Translations under genes and position numbers: made by a program
Notes under the pieces: model-generated
Databases searched by the model: none
The model's input: the letters and a program-made list of their open reading frames with translations, nothing else
What the model was told of the DNA's origin: nothing
Shown here: piece by piece, positions 43,449-52,939 of the stretch
Position numbering within the stretch: the first letter of the stretch is position 1
Layout of the letters: every line of letters starts with the position of its first letter
NCBI GenBank assembly: GCA_030750975.1
Contig: JASMHC010000009.1
Coordinates: 124,001-188,000 of the forward strand
Source of the DNA: Paracoccaceae bacterium
GTDB lineage: Bacteria > Pseudomonadota > Alphaproteobacteria > Rhodobacterales > Rhodobacteraceae
Direction of reading: 5' to 3'
DNA: 64,000 nucleotides

Positions 43449-44206
43449 TACAAAAACACCTCGATCTCGGCGTCTTGCTTAAGCCAGCCACCTTTCTGCA
43501 CCACCAGATACACGCCGCAATCGGTATGCCCGAACCCGTCGCGCAGGCCCGCCAGGGTGTTGGCATCTTTCTCGCCGGTTTCCGGGTTTGCCATCGTCGC
43601 GTTGCAGCGGGCAATCCGTTCGCGCACTTCAAGCTCGACCTCGCCGATACGAAGGAATTTGCCGATCCAGTCGTTCTCTTCCCAGGGTGCAAGCCCCTCG
43701 ACCAGCAGGTTTCCGCGCCAGCGCAGCGGAGACAGGCTCTGGCCCATCTGTTGTTCCAGCGCCCGATGCGAGGCCATGTTGATCAGCGAAATCGAACCGT
43801 AATCGGTGTCGGTCATCTCCCTGTCGCCCCGAACCAGACGCGCGGGAAGATAGCGCCCACCGTTTGAGATCGGCATCACCCACTGGATGAATTTGTTCGC
43901 ATCGTCATGGTCGTCGGGATCAATCGTCAGATCGGGCCTGTCGGGATGCGACAGGGTGATGCTGCGATAGGCCGGATCGGTGAAGCAGCTGACCGCCTGC
44001 AATCGCGGCGATTTCGAGCCGATAGAAAACTCGTTACAGGGCTGCCAGCGCGGGCGGTCCACGTCAAAGCACGACCGTTCATGCGCCACCGCCCAGCGGC
44101 GATCCCAGGGCAATCCCTTGCCCATGGTCACTTCGGCCTGATCAATACGCTCGCGGCTGTGCGACTTGATCGGGTGCCGCCATATTTCGGCGACACGCCC
44201 GGTCAT
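43448..44206 (-). CDS. MOSC domain protein
   Basis: A 252-residue MOSC-domain protein (MTGRVAEIWRHPIKSHSRER; N-terminal beta-barrel; MASHRALEQQMGQSLSPLRW and RGNLLVEGLAPWEENDWIGK in the MOSC core). Members are thought to bind sulfur and transfer it, by analogy with Moco sulfurase C-termini, using a conserved cysteine, here seen in RIARCNATMANPETGEKD. Constant neighbour of yidC and engB in Rhodobacterales. It overlaps yidC by ATGA. Confidence 0.88.
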   Translation of the reverse strand: MTGRVAEIWRHPIKSHSRERIDQAEVTMGKGLPWDRRWAVAHERSCFDVDRPRWQPCNEFSIGSKSPRLQAVSCFTDPAYRSITLSHPDRPDLTIDPDDHDDANKFIQWVMPISNGGRYLPARLVRGDREMTDTDYGSISLINMASHRALEQQMGQSLSPLRWRGNLLVEGLAPWEENDWIGKFLRIGEVELEVRERIARCNATMANPETGEKDANTLAGLRDGFGHTDCGVYLVVQKGGWLKQDAEIEVFL

Positions 44207-46038
44207 TTGCCCTCGGCCTTCGGTTTTCGTTTGAAGCTGTCGCGGATGTTGCCAAACACGTCGGGCTTATAGCCATGACTGCGCATGATCAGGTATTGCT
44301 GGGTGAAGGTGATCACGTTGTTGGCAATCCAATAGATCACCAGACCGCTGGCAAAGCTGCCCAGCATGAACATGAAAACCCAAGGCATCCAGGCAAAGAT
44401 CATTTGCTGGGTCGGATCGGTTGGCTGCGGGTTCAGCTTTTGTTGAAGCCACATCGAAATGCCCAGCAGGATCGGCAGCACACCAAGGCTGATGATGAAC
44501 AGGAACGATTCGGGCGAAGGGGTTTCGTTGGGCAACAGGCCGAACAGGTTCAGGATCGAGGTCGGATCCGGCGCCGACAAATCCTTGATCCAACCGATCC
44601 AGGGGGCGTGACGCAATTCCAGCGTGACGAAGATCACCTTGTAGAGCGAGAAGAAGATCGGGATCTGCAACAGGATCGGCAGACAGCCCGAGGCCGGATT
44701 GACCTTTTCCTTCTTGTAAAGCTCCATCGTGGCTTGCTGCATTTTCTGACGGTCGTCGCCGAATTTTTCCTTCAGCTCGGCCATCTGGGGCTGCAACTCA
44801 CGCATTTTCGCCATCGACGAATAGGACCGGTAGGCCAGCGGGAACAGCACCGCCTTGATCAGAAGGGTCAGGGCGATAATCGCCCAGCCCATCGACCCGG
44901 CGATTCCCATGCCGGCCAGTGTGACGTTCAGCCAGTGAAGGACCGCGAAGATCGGCTTGGTCAGGAAGAAGAACCAGCCCCAGTCGATACTGTCGAGAAA
45001 TCCGTCAATTCCCGCCCGCTCATAGTTGCGGATGGCTTCCCATTCCTTGGCACCGGCAAACAACTGGCTGGTGATCTCGACCGATTGGCCCTCGGCCAAT
45101 GTGACCGGCAGGCCGACCGCCTCGGTCTGGTAGATGTCATAGGTTTCGAAATATTTCGCGACCGAGCGGAACCCCTGCGCCTGATCGGGGATCAGCGTGG
45201 TCATCCAGAAGTGATCGGTAAAACCGATCCAGCCCTTTTCGGCCACTTCGATACGATCGGCCGTGGTGCCTTCCCGCTCATCAAAAGCGAAATCGGTCAT
45301 CTTGTCGTATTTCTCTTCCTGCAATTCGCCGTCCGACATGCGGACAAGGCCTTCGTGCAAGATGAAAAAGCTTTTCAGGTCGGCAGGCTCGCCATGGCGG
45401 CGGATCAGGCCATAGGGCCGCAACGAGATTTCTGCGCCATTATTCTGGATCGACTGGGTGATGGTGAACAGATAGTTTTCGTCCACTTCGATGGTGCGGT
45501 TGAAAATCTGGCCCACGCCATTGTCCCAGGCCAGCGTGACCGGGGTGGTCTCGGTCAGAACGTCGTTGCCGACGACCTGCCAGGCGGTGTCCGGGCCGGG
45601 CACCGCATCGGCGCTGATCCCGGCGGTGGCGGCCCAGCCGTGCAGTGCGTAATACGCGCCATCGGTGCCTTGCGGCGACAGGAAGGTCACGATGTCCGCG
45701 TCTTCGTCCAGGGTTTCGCGATAGTCTTTCAGACGCAGATCATCGATGCGTCCGCCGGTCAGCGAGATTGAGCCTTCAAGCCGCGCTGTCTCGATCGCGA
45801 TGCGCGGGGTTTCCACGACCGGCGTATCGGCGACGGCTGGTGTACCGGCAGGTTGCGCCGGATCTGCCGTCGGCAGGGCGATTGCGCCGGTTTCGGCACT
45901 CGCGACGGATTGTTCCACCGCTGCGGCGTTTGGATCGGTTGCGGGATCTTCCGGCGGCGGGAACAACACGAACCAAATGAGAATGACCACAAAGCTAAGC
46001 GCTGTTGCGAGAATGAGATTTCTGTTCTGATCGTCCAT
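44203..46038 (-). CDS. yidC: Membrane protein insertase YidC
   Basis: A 611-residue insertase. The N-terminal signal-anchor is RNLILATALSFVVILIWFVL, then a periplasmic beta-sandwich domain, and the C-terminal five-helix insertase (WAIIALTLLIKAVLFPLAYR, with the conserved KMRELQPQMAELKEKFGDD helix). The start MDDQNRNLILATA at 46038 fits the family and follows AGGTGGCGG; an ATG 27 bp upstream is possible. rpmH and rnpA, which normally precede yidC, are not upstream here: instead there is a 44-bp repeat and the EAL gene. Confidence 0.96.
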   Translation of the reverse strand: MDDQNRNLILATALSFVVILIWFVLFPPPEDPATDPNAAAVEQSVASAETGAIALPTADPAQPAGTPAVADTPVVETPRIAIETARLEGSISLTGGRIDDLRLKDYRETLDEDADIVTFLSPQGTDGAYYALHGWAATAGISADAVPGPDTAWQVVGNDVLTETTPVTLAWDNGVGQIFNRTIEVDENYLFTITQSIQNNGAEISLRPYGLIRRHGEPADLKSFFILHEGLVRMSDGELQEEKYDKMTDFAFDEREGTTADRIEVAEKGWIGFTDHFWMTTLIPDQAQGFRSVAKYFETYDIYQTEAVGLPVTLAEGQSVEITSQLFAGAKEWEAIRNYERAGIDGFLDSIDWGWFFFLTKPIFAVLHWLNVTLAGMGIAGSMGWAIIALTLLIKAVLFPLAYRSYSSMAKMRELQPQMAELKEKFGDDRQKMQQATMELYKKEKVNPASGCLPILLQIPIFFSLYKVIFVTLELRHAPWIGWIKDLSAPDPTSILNLFGLLPNETPSPESFLFIISLGVLPILLGISMWLQQKLNPQPTDPTQQMIFAWMPWVFMFMLGSFASGLVIYWIANNVITFTQQYLIMRSHGYKPDVFGNIRDSFKRKPKAEGK

Positions 46039-46208
46039 CGGGACCGCCACCTGATCTTGTTTCATGGTGGTTCAACAGATCACGGGTGGAAAGGTCAAGC
46101 GGTTTTCCCGATTCTCATGGTCTTTGCGCCCTTTTGCCTAAGGCACTGCGCCATATTGTTGAAACAGTGGCACCGTGGCGAAACGCGCGAATCCTGTTGC
46201 TATCCTGC

Positions 46209-46252
46209 GCGTTTCAAAATCAACTTCGCGTCTCGGGGCGAATTTGAAACGC
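46209..46252. repeat. 44-bp double-stem palindromic repeat, copy 2
   Basis: GCGTTTCAAAATCAACTTCG then CGTCTC and a diverged second half closing in TTTGAAACGC. It lies one base past the stop codon of the EAL gene and upstream of yidC. It shares the arms and loop with 5203-5246; the inner right arm (GGCGAA) has changed. Confidence 0.8.
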
Positions 46253-46253
46253 T

Positions 46254-47756
46254 TTAGCCGGTTTTCCGGCCGATTTGCGGTGTTTTTGCCAGTTTTGCGC
46301 GATACTGCGCCATCCATTCACCGGTTTTTTCAAGCGGTAAGGGGCGCGATACGGCATAGCCCTGAATATGGGTGCAGCCCAGAAGCGATGCCTGGCTATA
46401 TTCCCCCACCGTCTCGACCCCTTCGGCGATGGTTTCCAAATTCAGCCGTTCGGCCATGGTCAGAATCGCCTCGACCATGCGTTGCTGTTCCTTGTCTTCG
46501 TTCAAATGGGTGATGAACGACCTGTCGATCTTCAGCCGGTTGATCGCCAGCCGCCGGATTGCGGTGATCGAGGTTTGACCGGTGCCGAAATCATCCAGAT
46601 CAATCAGACAGCCCATTTGCGACAGGGCAGACAGGTTGCGTGTCACCACATCGCTTATCCCCGGCGCCACCACGTTTTCCAGGATTTCGATCACCAGACG
46701 TTCGGCCGGAACGTCGAACCGTTCCAATGACCAGCGGATCCGGTCGGGCAGGTTGGGATCGGCCAGTTCTGCCTGTGACAGGTTGATGCTGACCTTCGGA
46801 ACATCCCCCGTCGTGTTGTCCCAGGTGTTCAGCGCATGCAGCGCTTCGTGCAGCATCACCTCGGCCAGGCGGGGCAGCAGCCCGGCCTGTTCGATGACCG
46901 GCAGAAAATCCGAAGGCGGCAGCATGCCGCGTTCGGGATGTTCCCAGCGGGCCAAGGCTTCAAACCCCGTGATCGCGCCGGTATCCGACGACACCTGCGG
47001 CTGGAACCAGGCCCGCACCTGCCCCTGTTCCAGCGCAAGCTCAACCTCGTCGGCGATGCGGCTGCGCGACAATTGCCGCGATTTCATCGCCTCGGTAAAG
47101 GCGCGGATCGTGCCGCTGCCCTGGGCGATAGCTTCGGCCAGTGCCGCCTGCGCCGCATCCAGCAGGCTGGCCCCCGTTGCCTCGGGGCTTTTCGAGGTCA
47201 GGCAAAAACCGCAACAGGCATTCAGGTAAAGCGTGGTTTCATCCAGCTTATAGGGGGCTTCAATCGCGCCTTGCAGACGCCCCGACAGGGTGATCCCCAT
47301 TTCCAGATCGCAGCGGGCCGAGGGCGATAGCGCAACGGCAAACCGGTTATCCGCGATGCGAAATATCTGATCATCACCGCGCAGCACCGACATCATTCGC
47401 GAAGGCATGTCCGACAGGATCCGGTCCATCGACGCGGCGCCGTATCGATTGGTCAGGTGTTCCACCCCGTCGATGGCCAGCACGAAACAGGCCGATTTGC
47501 GCCCGCTGCCGGTACAATCGGTCTGAATGCGCGTCAGCCGCGCCGTTGCATCCTGCAGCGGTGTGGTCGTGTCCTTGCCCGCCTTATGGGACTGCATGGC
47601 CAAAAGCATCATCAGCGGCGCGGACAGGGCCGCGGTGATCAGGGCCACCTCACCCCCCAGCCAGAAAGCGGCCAGGGTGATGGCCGGAACAAAGGCCGTG
47701 GCATGCGGGCCGCTGAAAAGCTGCCGGTTGACGCGGATCAGGGAAGACAGGGCCAT
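46254..47756 (-). CDS. EAL-domain c-di-GMP phosphodiesterase with degenerate GGDEF
   Basis: A 500-residue protein with two hydrophobic segments near the N-terminus (residues about 20-55), a degenerate GGDEF domain, and an EAL domain. The signature GGDEF loop is replaced by ADNRF at about 135-139, so it cannot be an active cyclase. The EAL part keeps the catalytic set: FEALARWEHPERGMLPPSDF (EAL at about 266), EILENVV, LIDLDDFGTGQTS, LKIDRSFI, and AEGVETVGE. The likely role is membrane-anchored c-di-GMP breakdown. ATG 47756 follows GAGG at 5 nt. Confidence 0.92.
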   Translation of the reverse strand: MALSSLIRVNRQLFSGPHATAFVPAITLAAFWLGGEVALITAALSAPLMMLLAMQSHKAGKDTTTPLQDATARLTRIQTDCTGSGRKSACFVLAIDGVEHLTNRYGAASMDRILSDMPSRMMSVLRGDDQIFRIADNRFAVALSPSARCDLEMGITLSGRLQGAIEAPYKLDETTLYLNACCGFCLTSKSPEATGASLLDAAQAALAEAIAQGSGTIRAFTEAMKSRQLSRSRIADEVELALEQGQVRAWFQPQVSSDTGAITGFEALARWEHPERGMLPPSDFLPVIEQAGLLPRLAEVMLHEALHALNTWDNTTGDVPKVSINLSQAELADPNLPDRIRWSLERFDVPAERLVIEILENVVAPGISDVVTRNLSALSQMGCLIDLDDFGTGQTSITAIRRLAINRLKIDRSFITHLNEDKEQQRMVEAILTMAERLNLETIAEGVETVGEYSQASLLGCTHIQGYAVSRPLPLEKTGEWMAQYRAKLAKTPQIGRKTG

Positions 47757-47815
47757 GCGCACCTCAAAGACCAAAGATTCTGGTCCAGCATAGGCGCAAG
47801 CCTGTAAGCAATAGA

Positions 47816-48676
47816 TTAACGCAGATCAGGAATATCCGCGGGTGGTTTCACATCGCCCAGCGCCAGCCCCGCGAAGTCAAACAGCTTGGGGTCCAGCATA
47901 TGCGAGGGCCGGATATTCGTCAGCGCACGGAACATAACCTGACGCCGCCCGGGGGAATTCTTTTCCCACGCATCAAGAATTTGCTTCACCTGTTGGCGCT
48001 GCAAACCATCCTGAGATCCGCAAAGATCACACGGAATGATCGGATAGTTCATCGCCCGCGCAAATTTTTCGCAATCGTCCTCGGCCACATGGGCCAAAGG
48101 CCGATAGACGAACAGATCCCCCTCTTCATTCACCAGCTTCGGCGGCATTGTCGCCAGACGCCCGCCATGGAACAGGTTCATGAAAAACGTCTCAAGGATA
48201 TCATCGCGGTGATGCCCCAGCACCACGGCGGAACAGCCCTCTTCCCGCGCGATTCGGTAAAGGTTCCCCCGCCGCAAGCGCGAGCACAACGCGCAATAGG
48301 TTCGCCCCGCAGGCACCTTGTCTTTGACCACCGAATAGGTGTCCTGATACTCGATCCGGTGCGGCACCTTCATCTTTTCCAGAAATTCAGGCAGCACGGT
48401 TGCCGGGAAATTCGGTTGTCCCTGATCCAGATTGCAGGCGAGGATCTCAACCGGCAGCATCCCGCGCCACTGAAGCTCGTGCAGCACGGCCAGCAGGGTA
48501 TAGCTGTCCTTGCCACCTGACAGGCAGACCAGCCACTTCGCACCGCGCTCGACCATGCCATATTGCTCGATCGCCTCGCGCGTCTGCCGCACAATGCGTT
48601 TGCGCAGTTTCTTGAACTCGGTCGTCGAAGGCGCGCCGTGGAACAATGGGTGGATATCGTCGGGATCATCAAGCAT
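47816..48676 (-). CDS. ttcA: tRNA 2-thiocytidine biosynthesis protein TtcA
   Basis: A 286-residue PP-loop ATPase that thiolates cytidine 32 in tRNA. The PP-loop is [15 protein letters not shown], cluster-binding cysteines are in [17 protein letters not shown] and [19 protein letters not shown], consistent with the [4Fe-4S]-dependent TtcA family. It stands alone on the minus strand. Confidence 0.94.
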   Translation of the reverse strand: MLDDPDDIHPLFHGAPSTTEFKKLRKRIVRQTREAIEQYGMVERGAKWLVCLSGGKDSYTLLAVLHELQWRGMLPVEILACNLDQGQPNFPATVLPEFLEKMKVPHRIEYQDTYSVVKDKVPAGRTYCALCSRLRRGNLYRIAREEGCSAVVLGHHRDDILETFFMNLFHGGRLATMPPKLVNEEGDLFVYRPLAHVAEDDCEKFARAMNYPIIPCDLCGSQDGLQRQQVKQILDAWEKNSPGRRQVMFRALTNIRPSHMLDPKLFDFAGLALGDVKPPADIPDLR

Positions 48677-48790
48677 GGCGCGGCTATAAGGGGCAGGGGT
48701 CTTCGGGGCAAGTATCTAGATTTTGGTCCGTCCAAACTGCGAAAAAGTTTCTACCAATAGCTCTGAAACTTAACGGAGTCGTCAGAAATC

Positions 48791-49129
48791 ATGATCAAAT
48801 TGTCCACCATCTTCGCAATCGCCGCCCTCGGGCTGGCAACCTCGGCACAAGCCCAAGAGGACATCGTCAAACAATATTGCGACCGGCTTGGGGAACTGGC
48901 GGCAACGGCCATGACCCTTCGGATGGAAGGACAGGAACTGGCCGAGGTTTCCGCCTTTGTGCGCGAAGAATTCGCCGAGGATGAAGTCCCCGAAGAGCTG
49001 TTGAACAGCATCACCGAAATCGCGTTCCTTCTGCCCCCCATGCCCGCGGGCGAGACACGCGATATGTTTATCCAGGAATACAGCGGAATCGTTGAGGCAT
49101 CCTGCCTTGAGGATGCCCAAAGAAACTAA
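48791..49129 (+). CDS. Small secreted protein, function unknown
   Basis: A 112-residue protein with a signal peptide (IKLSTIFAIAALGLATSAQA, cleavage likely after AQA). The mature part is mainly helical and acidic, with two cysteines (YCDRLGELA and EASCLEDAQRN) that could form one disulfide. No domain is recognised. It stands alone with a decent start at 48791. Confidence 0.7.
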   Translation: MIKLSTIFAIAALGLATSAQAQEDIVKQYCDRLGELAATAMTLRMEGQELAEVSAFVREEFAEDEVPEELLNSITEIAFLLPPMPAGETRDMFIQEYSGIVEASCLEDAQRN

Positions 49130-49228
49130 GGCACCCGCACCTGAACCAGGCGCCCCCGGGCGGGGCGCGCATCAGGCCGCGCAGGCCGGTTCGCCATGCT
49201 TGCCCTGTGAAACCTGTTGATGTTGTGC

Positions 49229-49271
49229 CCGTTTCGGGATCAACTTGGGCCTCAAGTTAACCTCGAAACGC
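49229..49271. repeat. 44-bp double-stem palindromic repeat, copy 3
   Basis: CCGTTTCGGGATCAACTT (49229-49246), loop GGGCCTC, then AAGTTAACCTCGAAACGC (49254-49271). Both stems are kept; the loop differs by a few bases from the other copies. It lies 37 bp upstream of the DUF454 gene. Confidence 0.85.
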
Positions 49272-49308
49272 TTCAGGCAGGCCCTGACCGCACGGCTAAG
49301 AAATCCGC

Positions 49309-49686
49309 ATGACGCAGCGCCCGGCATCCGTCTTAAGGCCGCTCTGGCTTGCCCTTGGGCTTCTCTCGGTCGCCATCGGGGTGATCGGGATATTCCTGCC
49401 GATCCTGCCGACAACCCCGCTGATGATCCTTGCGGCGTTTTTCTTCGCCCGCAGCTCAAAACGGCTTGAGGCGAAGCTGCTTGACCATCCTGTCTTCGGA
49501 CCCGTCATTCTGGATTGGCGCAGGAACCAGACCATCGCCCCGCGTATCAAGATTATCGCGGTCGGTCTGATGGGGATTACCCTGATCAGCGCATGGATAC
49601 TCGGGGTCGGTCCCCTTGTCCTGACCATGCAGGCGCTGTTTCTCGGTGCCGTGTCCGCCTTTATTCTGACACGGCCAAATCAGTGA
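49309..49686 (+). CDS. DUF454/YbaN-family inner membrane protein
   Basis: A 125-residue protein with at least three hydrophobic segments: LWLALGLLSVAIGVIGIFLP, TPLMILAAFFFARSSK and the C-terminal pair around MGITLISAWILGVGPLVLTM. The motif FLPILPTTPLMIL and FFFARSS is typical of DUF454 (E. coli YbaN). The function is unknown. A 44-bp repeat lies upstream, within its probable promoter region. Confidence 0.87.
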   Translation: MTQRPASVLRPLWLALGLLSVAIGVIGIFLPILPTTPLMILAAFFFARSSKRLEAKLLDHPVFGPVILDWRRNQTIAPRIKIIAVGLMGITLISAWILGVGPLVLTMQALFLGAVSAFILTRPNQ

Positions 49687-49731
49687 AACCTACCGGCAAT
49701 CACGTGCGACGCTGGCTTTTAACGCAACGCT

Positions 49732-50832
49732 TCACACAGCCGCCACGTTCTTGACGCCCGGCAAGGCCCGCCGGTCAAAGCTGACCGACTTGATCAAGGC
49801 AAACACCAGCCCGCCCTCGGCCAACCCCAGCTGGGCCACAGCCGCCCGGGTGATCCGCGCCTGCACATGGGCTGGTCCCAGATCAATCAACACTTCGGCA
49901 AAGGCGGTCCCTTCCTCGGGCATCAGCTTGATCACCCGCCCCTCGTGGATGTTCCGGGTGCTGATCCCCTCGGGGCGCTTGACCGCAAGGGTCACATCCC
50001 GTGCCCGCACACGCAAACGCACCGAAAAGCCCACCGGCACATCCATGAACGGCATTTCGAATGGCACCCCGCCGACATCGACACAGGTCAGCAGCATCGC
50101 CCTGTCATGGCTGGCGACACGGCCCTCCAGAATCGTTCCCGCCTCAAACCGTCCGGCCAGCCCCTGCATTTCGGGCTGTTCCAGCATCTCGGCCACGGGG
50201 CCAACGCCGATCAGACGGCCCTCTTTCATCGTCACCACATGATCGGCCACCTGAGCCACCTCGTCCAGCGCATGGGTGACATAGATCACCGGCACCCCGA
50301 AGCGTTTGGGCAGATCGGCGATCAGCGGCAGAATGCCCGCCTTTGCCCGATGATCCAGCGCCGCCAAAGGTTCGTCCATCAGCATCAACCGCGGCTGGCT
50401 TAGAAGACTGCGGGCAATCGACACCCGCTGGCGTTCGCCGCCCGACAGATCCTGCACCGCGCGATGCATCAGACCCGACAGCCCAAGCGCCCCGACCACC
50501 GCATCGCGCGTAATGCCGTTATCGCGCTTGGCACGTTTTTCGGCAAAGCCCAGATTGCCCGCCACATCCAGATGGGGAAACAGCCGCGCCTCCTGAAACA
50601 CGTAACCGATCTGCCGCCGATGCGCGGGGACGAAACCGGCCCCCTGCCAGACATCCCCGTCGCACGAAACCGATCCCCCGGCGCCTGGTTCGTGCCCGGC
50701 AATGACCCGCAGCAGCGATGATTTTCCACAACCCGACGGCCCGAACAACGCGGTCACGCCCCCGGCCGAAAACCTGTGCCGCACCTTGACCGAAAACCGG
50801 TCGCGCGGCAGGGAAATGTCCAGCGCCAGCAT
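49732..50832 (-). CDS. modC: Molybdate ABC transporter ATP-binding protein
   Basis: A 366-residue ATPase: Walker A FGPSGCGKSSLLR, signature LSGGERQRVSIARSLL, Walker B LMLMDEPLAALDHR, and the switch histidine in IYVTHALDEVA. The C-terminal TOBE/molbindin domain is present, so molybdate may inhibit transport. It follows modB by 1 bp. Confidence 0.95.
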   Translation of the reverse strand: MLALDISLPRDRFSVKVRHRFSAGGVTALFGPSGCGKSSLLRVIAGHEPGAGGSVSCDGDVWQGAGFVPAHRRQIGYVFQEARLFPHLDVAGNLGFAEKRAKRDNGITRDAVVGALGLSGLMHRAVQDLSGGERQRVSIARSLLSQPRLMLMDEPLAALDHRAKAGILPLIADLPKRFGVPVIYVTHALDEVAQVADHVVTMKEGRLIGVGPVAEMLEQPEMQGLAGRFEAGTILEGRVASHDRAMLLTCVDVGGVPFEMPFMDVPVGFSVRLRVRARDVTLAVKRPEGISTRNIHEGRVIKLMPEEGTAFAEVLIDLGPAHVQARITRAAVAQLGLAEGGLVFALIKSVSFDRRALPGVKNVAAV

Positions 50833-50833
50833 C

Positions 50834-51508
50834 TTAAATCACCTTGACCGGAAACCGGCGGTTCACCGTGAAAACCAGCAACAGAACCGCAAAGGAAAAG
50901 CCCAAAAGCACCGCGCTTAGCCAATGGGCCTGAGCGTAATCCAGCGTTTCCACATGTTCGTAAATCGCGATCGAGATCACCCGCGTCTGGCCCGGAATAT
51001 TGCCGCCCACCATAAGAACGACCCCGAATTCCCCCAGCGTATGGGCAAAACTTAAAACCAGCCCGGTGATATAGCCGCGCAGGGCCAGCGGCGTGACAAC
51101 CGTGAAAAACCGGTCCAGTGGCGCCGCCCCGAGCGATGCCGCCGCTTCCAGCGGTCCCCGACCCAAAGCTTCAAACGATGATTGCAGCGGCTGCACCATG
51201 AAAGGCAGCGAATAAAGCACCGAGGCCACCACCAGCCCGGTAAAGCTGAAGGTCAGGCTGGTGCCGGTCAGCTTTAAGAAAAATCCCCCGAACCCGCCGG
51301 ACGGAGAAAACAGGATCAGCAGGTAAAACCCCAAAACCGTTGGCGGCAGCACAAGCGGCAGGGCGGTGATCGCCTCGACCACCGGCTTCAGCCGCCGTCG
51401 GGTCATCGCCAGCCACCAGGCCAACGGCGTGCCCAGCAGCAACAGCACCAACGTGGTCACAAAGGCCAGCCGCAGGCTAAGCCATAACGGGGCCAGATCA
51501 ATGGTCAT
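50834..51508 (-). CDS. modB: Molybdate ABC transporter permease
   Basis: A 224-residue, five- or six-helix permease. The family hallmark HTLGEFGVVLMVGGNIPGQT and RVISIAIYEHVETLDYAQA, together with the coupling region AAASLGAAPLDRFFTVVTPL, are intact. It overlaps modA by ATGA (51505-51508). Confidence 0.95.
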   Translation of the reverse strand: MTIDLAPLWLSLRLAFVTTLVLLLLGTPLAWWLAMTRRRLKPVVEAITALPLVLPPTVLGFYLLILFSPSGGFGGFFLKLTGTSLTFSFTGLVVASVLYSLPFMVQPLQSSFEALGRGPLEAAASLGAAPLDRFFTVVTPLALRGYITGLVLSFAHTLGEFGVVLMVGGNIPGQTRVISIAIYEHVETLDYAQAHWLSAVLLGFSFAVLLLVFTVNRRFPVKVI

Positions 51509-52230
51509 TCGCTTGGGTCCGGGCGGTCATATCCAAAGCTCTCAGTCACCGCCAAGGCGGTCTCCGAGGCAAGATAGGCCAGAAACCCCTCAGCCGCCAG
51601 ATCGCCTTTGCCACGGTCAAGCAGCACCGCATCCTGCCGGATCGGGGCATGCAAACCGTCGGGGATCACCGTGTAAGAACCGTCGCCCTCTTGCGCCTGC
51701 GACAGCGCCACCAGCCCGCCTTGCACAGCGCCCAAGGCCACCATGGCATACGCCTGACCGACATTCTGGCCCCGCACGGGCGACAGGCCGTCCCACAATC
51801 CCACCGCCTCAAGCGCCTGTTGCGCGGCGCGGCCGTAAGGGGCCAGTTCGGGGTTGGCGATGGCGATCCGACCGGTGCGGCGGATGGCCTCTTGCCAGAC
51901 GTCATCTGGGTCCACCCCCGGGGCAAGAAATGCCAGCCGCCCGATGGCATAAGTCACCGGTTCACCCGACAGCCCCTGCTCAGCCAGCAGGGCCGGACGC
52001 TCTTGATCGGCGGCAAGGAACAGATCATAGGGTGCCCCGTGCAGGATTTGCGCATAATGCTGGCCGGTTGATCCGCCCGCGATCTGGATTTCCAAACCGG
52101 TTTCCGCTGTGAACGCCTCGGCCAGAACCTTGGCCGGTTTCAGAAAATTCGACGCCACCGCCACCAAAGCCTGCTCGGCCCGCAGGGGCAGGGTGCCGAC
52201 AAGAAACACGAAAAGGGCCAGGCGGATCAT
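51505..52230 (-). CDS. modA: Molybdate ABC transporter, periplasmic binding protein
   Basis: A 241-residue binding protein with a signal peptide (MIRLALFVFLVGTLPLRAEQ). The binding-site pieces are ALVAVASNFLKPAK, GGSTGQHYAQILHGAPYDLF and LFLAADQERP. It could bind molybdate or tungstate. The start is taken at ATG 52230 because the signal peptide begins there; ATG 52242 in frame is also possible. No modE or Moco riboswitch was seen, so regulation is unknown. Confidence 0.93.
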   Translation of the reverse strand: MIRLALFVFLVGTLPLRAEQALVAVASNFLKPAKVLAEAFTAETGLEIQIAGGSTGQHYAQILHGAPYDLFLAADQERPALLAEQGLSGEPVTYAIGRLAFLAPGVDPDDVWQEAIRRTGRIAIANPELAPYGRAAQQALEAVGLWDGLSPVRGQNVGQAYAMVALGAVQGGLVALSQAQEGDGSYTVIPDGLHAPIRQDAVLLDRGKGDLAAEGFLAYLASETALAVTESFGYDRPDPSE

Positions 52231-52252
52231 GGGCGCGTGCATTCCAAAGGCG

Positions 52253-52939
52253 TCAGGCTTGCCGCGCCCCCCGCACCTCTTCGAAAGCGCCAAAAATCAA
52301 AGCGACGTAAAGCGACATAAAGATCATCTCGCCGCCGTCTTCGATCACACCGCTCAATTCGGTGATGGCCCAGCCCTGACTGGCCCCCGCGATCAGATTG
52401 TGCAGGATATCAAACGGCACCCCGCTTAGAAACATGCCGCCGATCGCGACGATCACCAGCAAGACCGTCCTGCGCAGCATCGCGCCCGAGGTCAGCCAGC
52501 AAAACGCCAGCGCCGCGAGCACACCCAGCCCCAACAGCGCAAAGCCGAACAGCTCGCCGGTTGAAGCGGCATCCAGACCAAATATCCCCGGAACCTCCAT
52601 GCGGACAAATTCTTCGCCGACGGATTCATGAAACTGCCCCGCATCATCCATGAACAGAAACGCCGAAGCCGCCGCCAGTCCCAGAAACCCGCGCTGGCGC
52701 GACAGTGCGAACCCCAACACGGAAAAGACGAACGCAAAGGACCATTTGCCAAAGCCAAAGGATTCCGGCAGCGCCGTATCGCTATAGATCGTCAGCCGCC
52801 CATAGGCGATCTCGGCCAGGCGGCTTTCGCCCGACTGAAGAAACGCGCTGGCCAGAAGATGCGCACCGATAAACGCGGCATCGATTGCCAGCAAAGTGAA
52901 GACCAGCGTCTTCGCCATTTGGTTGGGAAGTATTGGCAT
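52253..52939 (-). CDS. Multi-pass membrane protein upstream of modA, function unknown
   Basis: A 228-residue protein with about six hydrophobic segments, starting MPILPNQMAKTLVFTLLAID. A patch of acidic and histidine residues, FLFMDDAGQFHESVGEEFVR, lies in a middle loop, and a second, VPFDILHNLIAGASQGW, near the C-terminus. No family is recognised. The ATG at 52939 follows GAGGA at about 8 nt. It ends 22 bp before modA and is probably co-transcribed with it. Confidence 0.7.
   Translation of the reverse strand: MPILPNQMAKTLVFTLLAIDAAFIGAHLLASAFLQSGESRLAEIAYGRLTIYSDTALPESFGFGKWSFAFVFSVLGFALSRQRGFLGLAAASAFLFMDDAGQFHESVGEEFVRMEVPGIFGLDAASTGELFGFALLGLGVLAALAFCWLTSGAMLRRTVLLVIVAIGGMFLSGVPFDILHNLIAGASQGWAITELSGVIEDGGEMIFMSLYVALIFGAFEEVRGARQA

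Noticed and set aside
44275-45771. A 498-residue plus-strand frame opposite yidC
   Set aside because: Antisense to the conserved yidC gene; composition rich in H, R, Q and G, typical of shadow frames.
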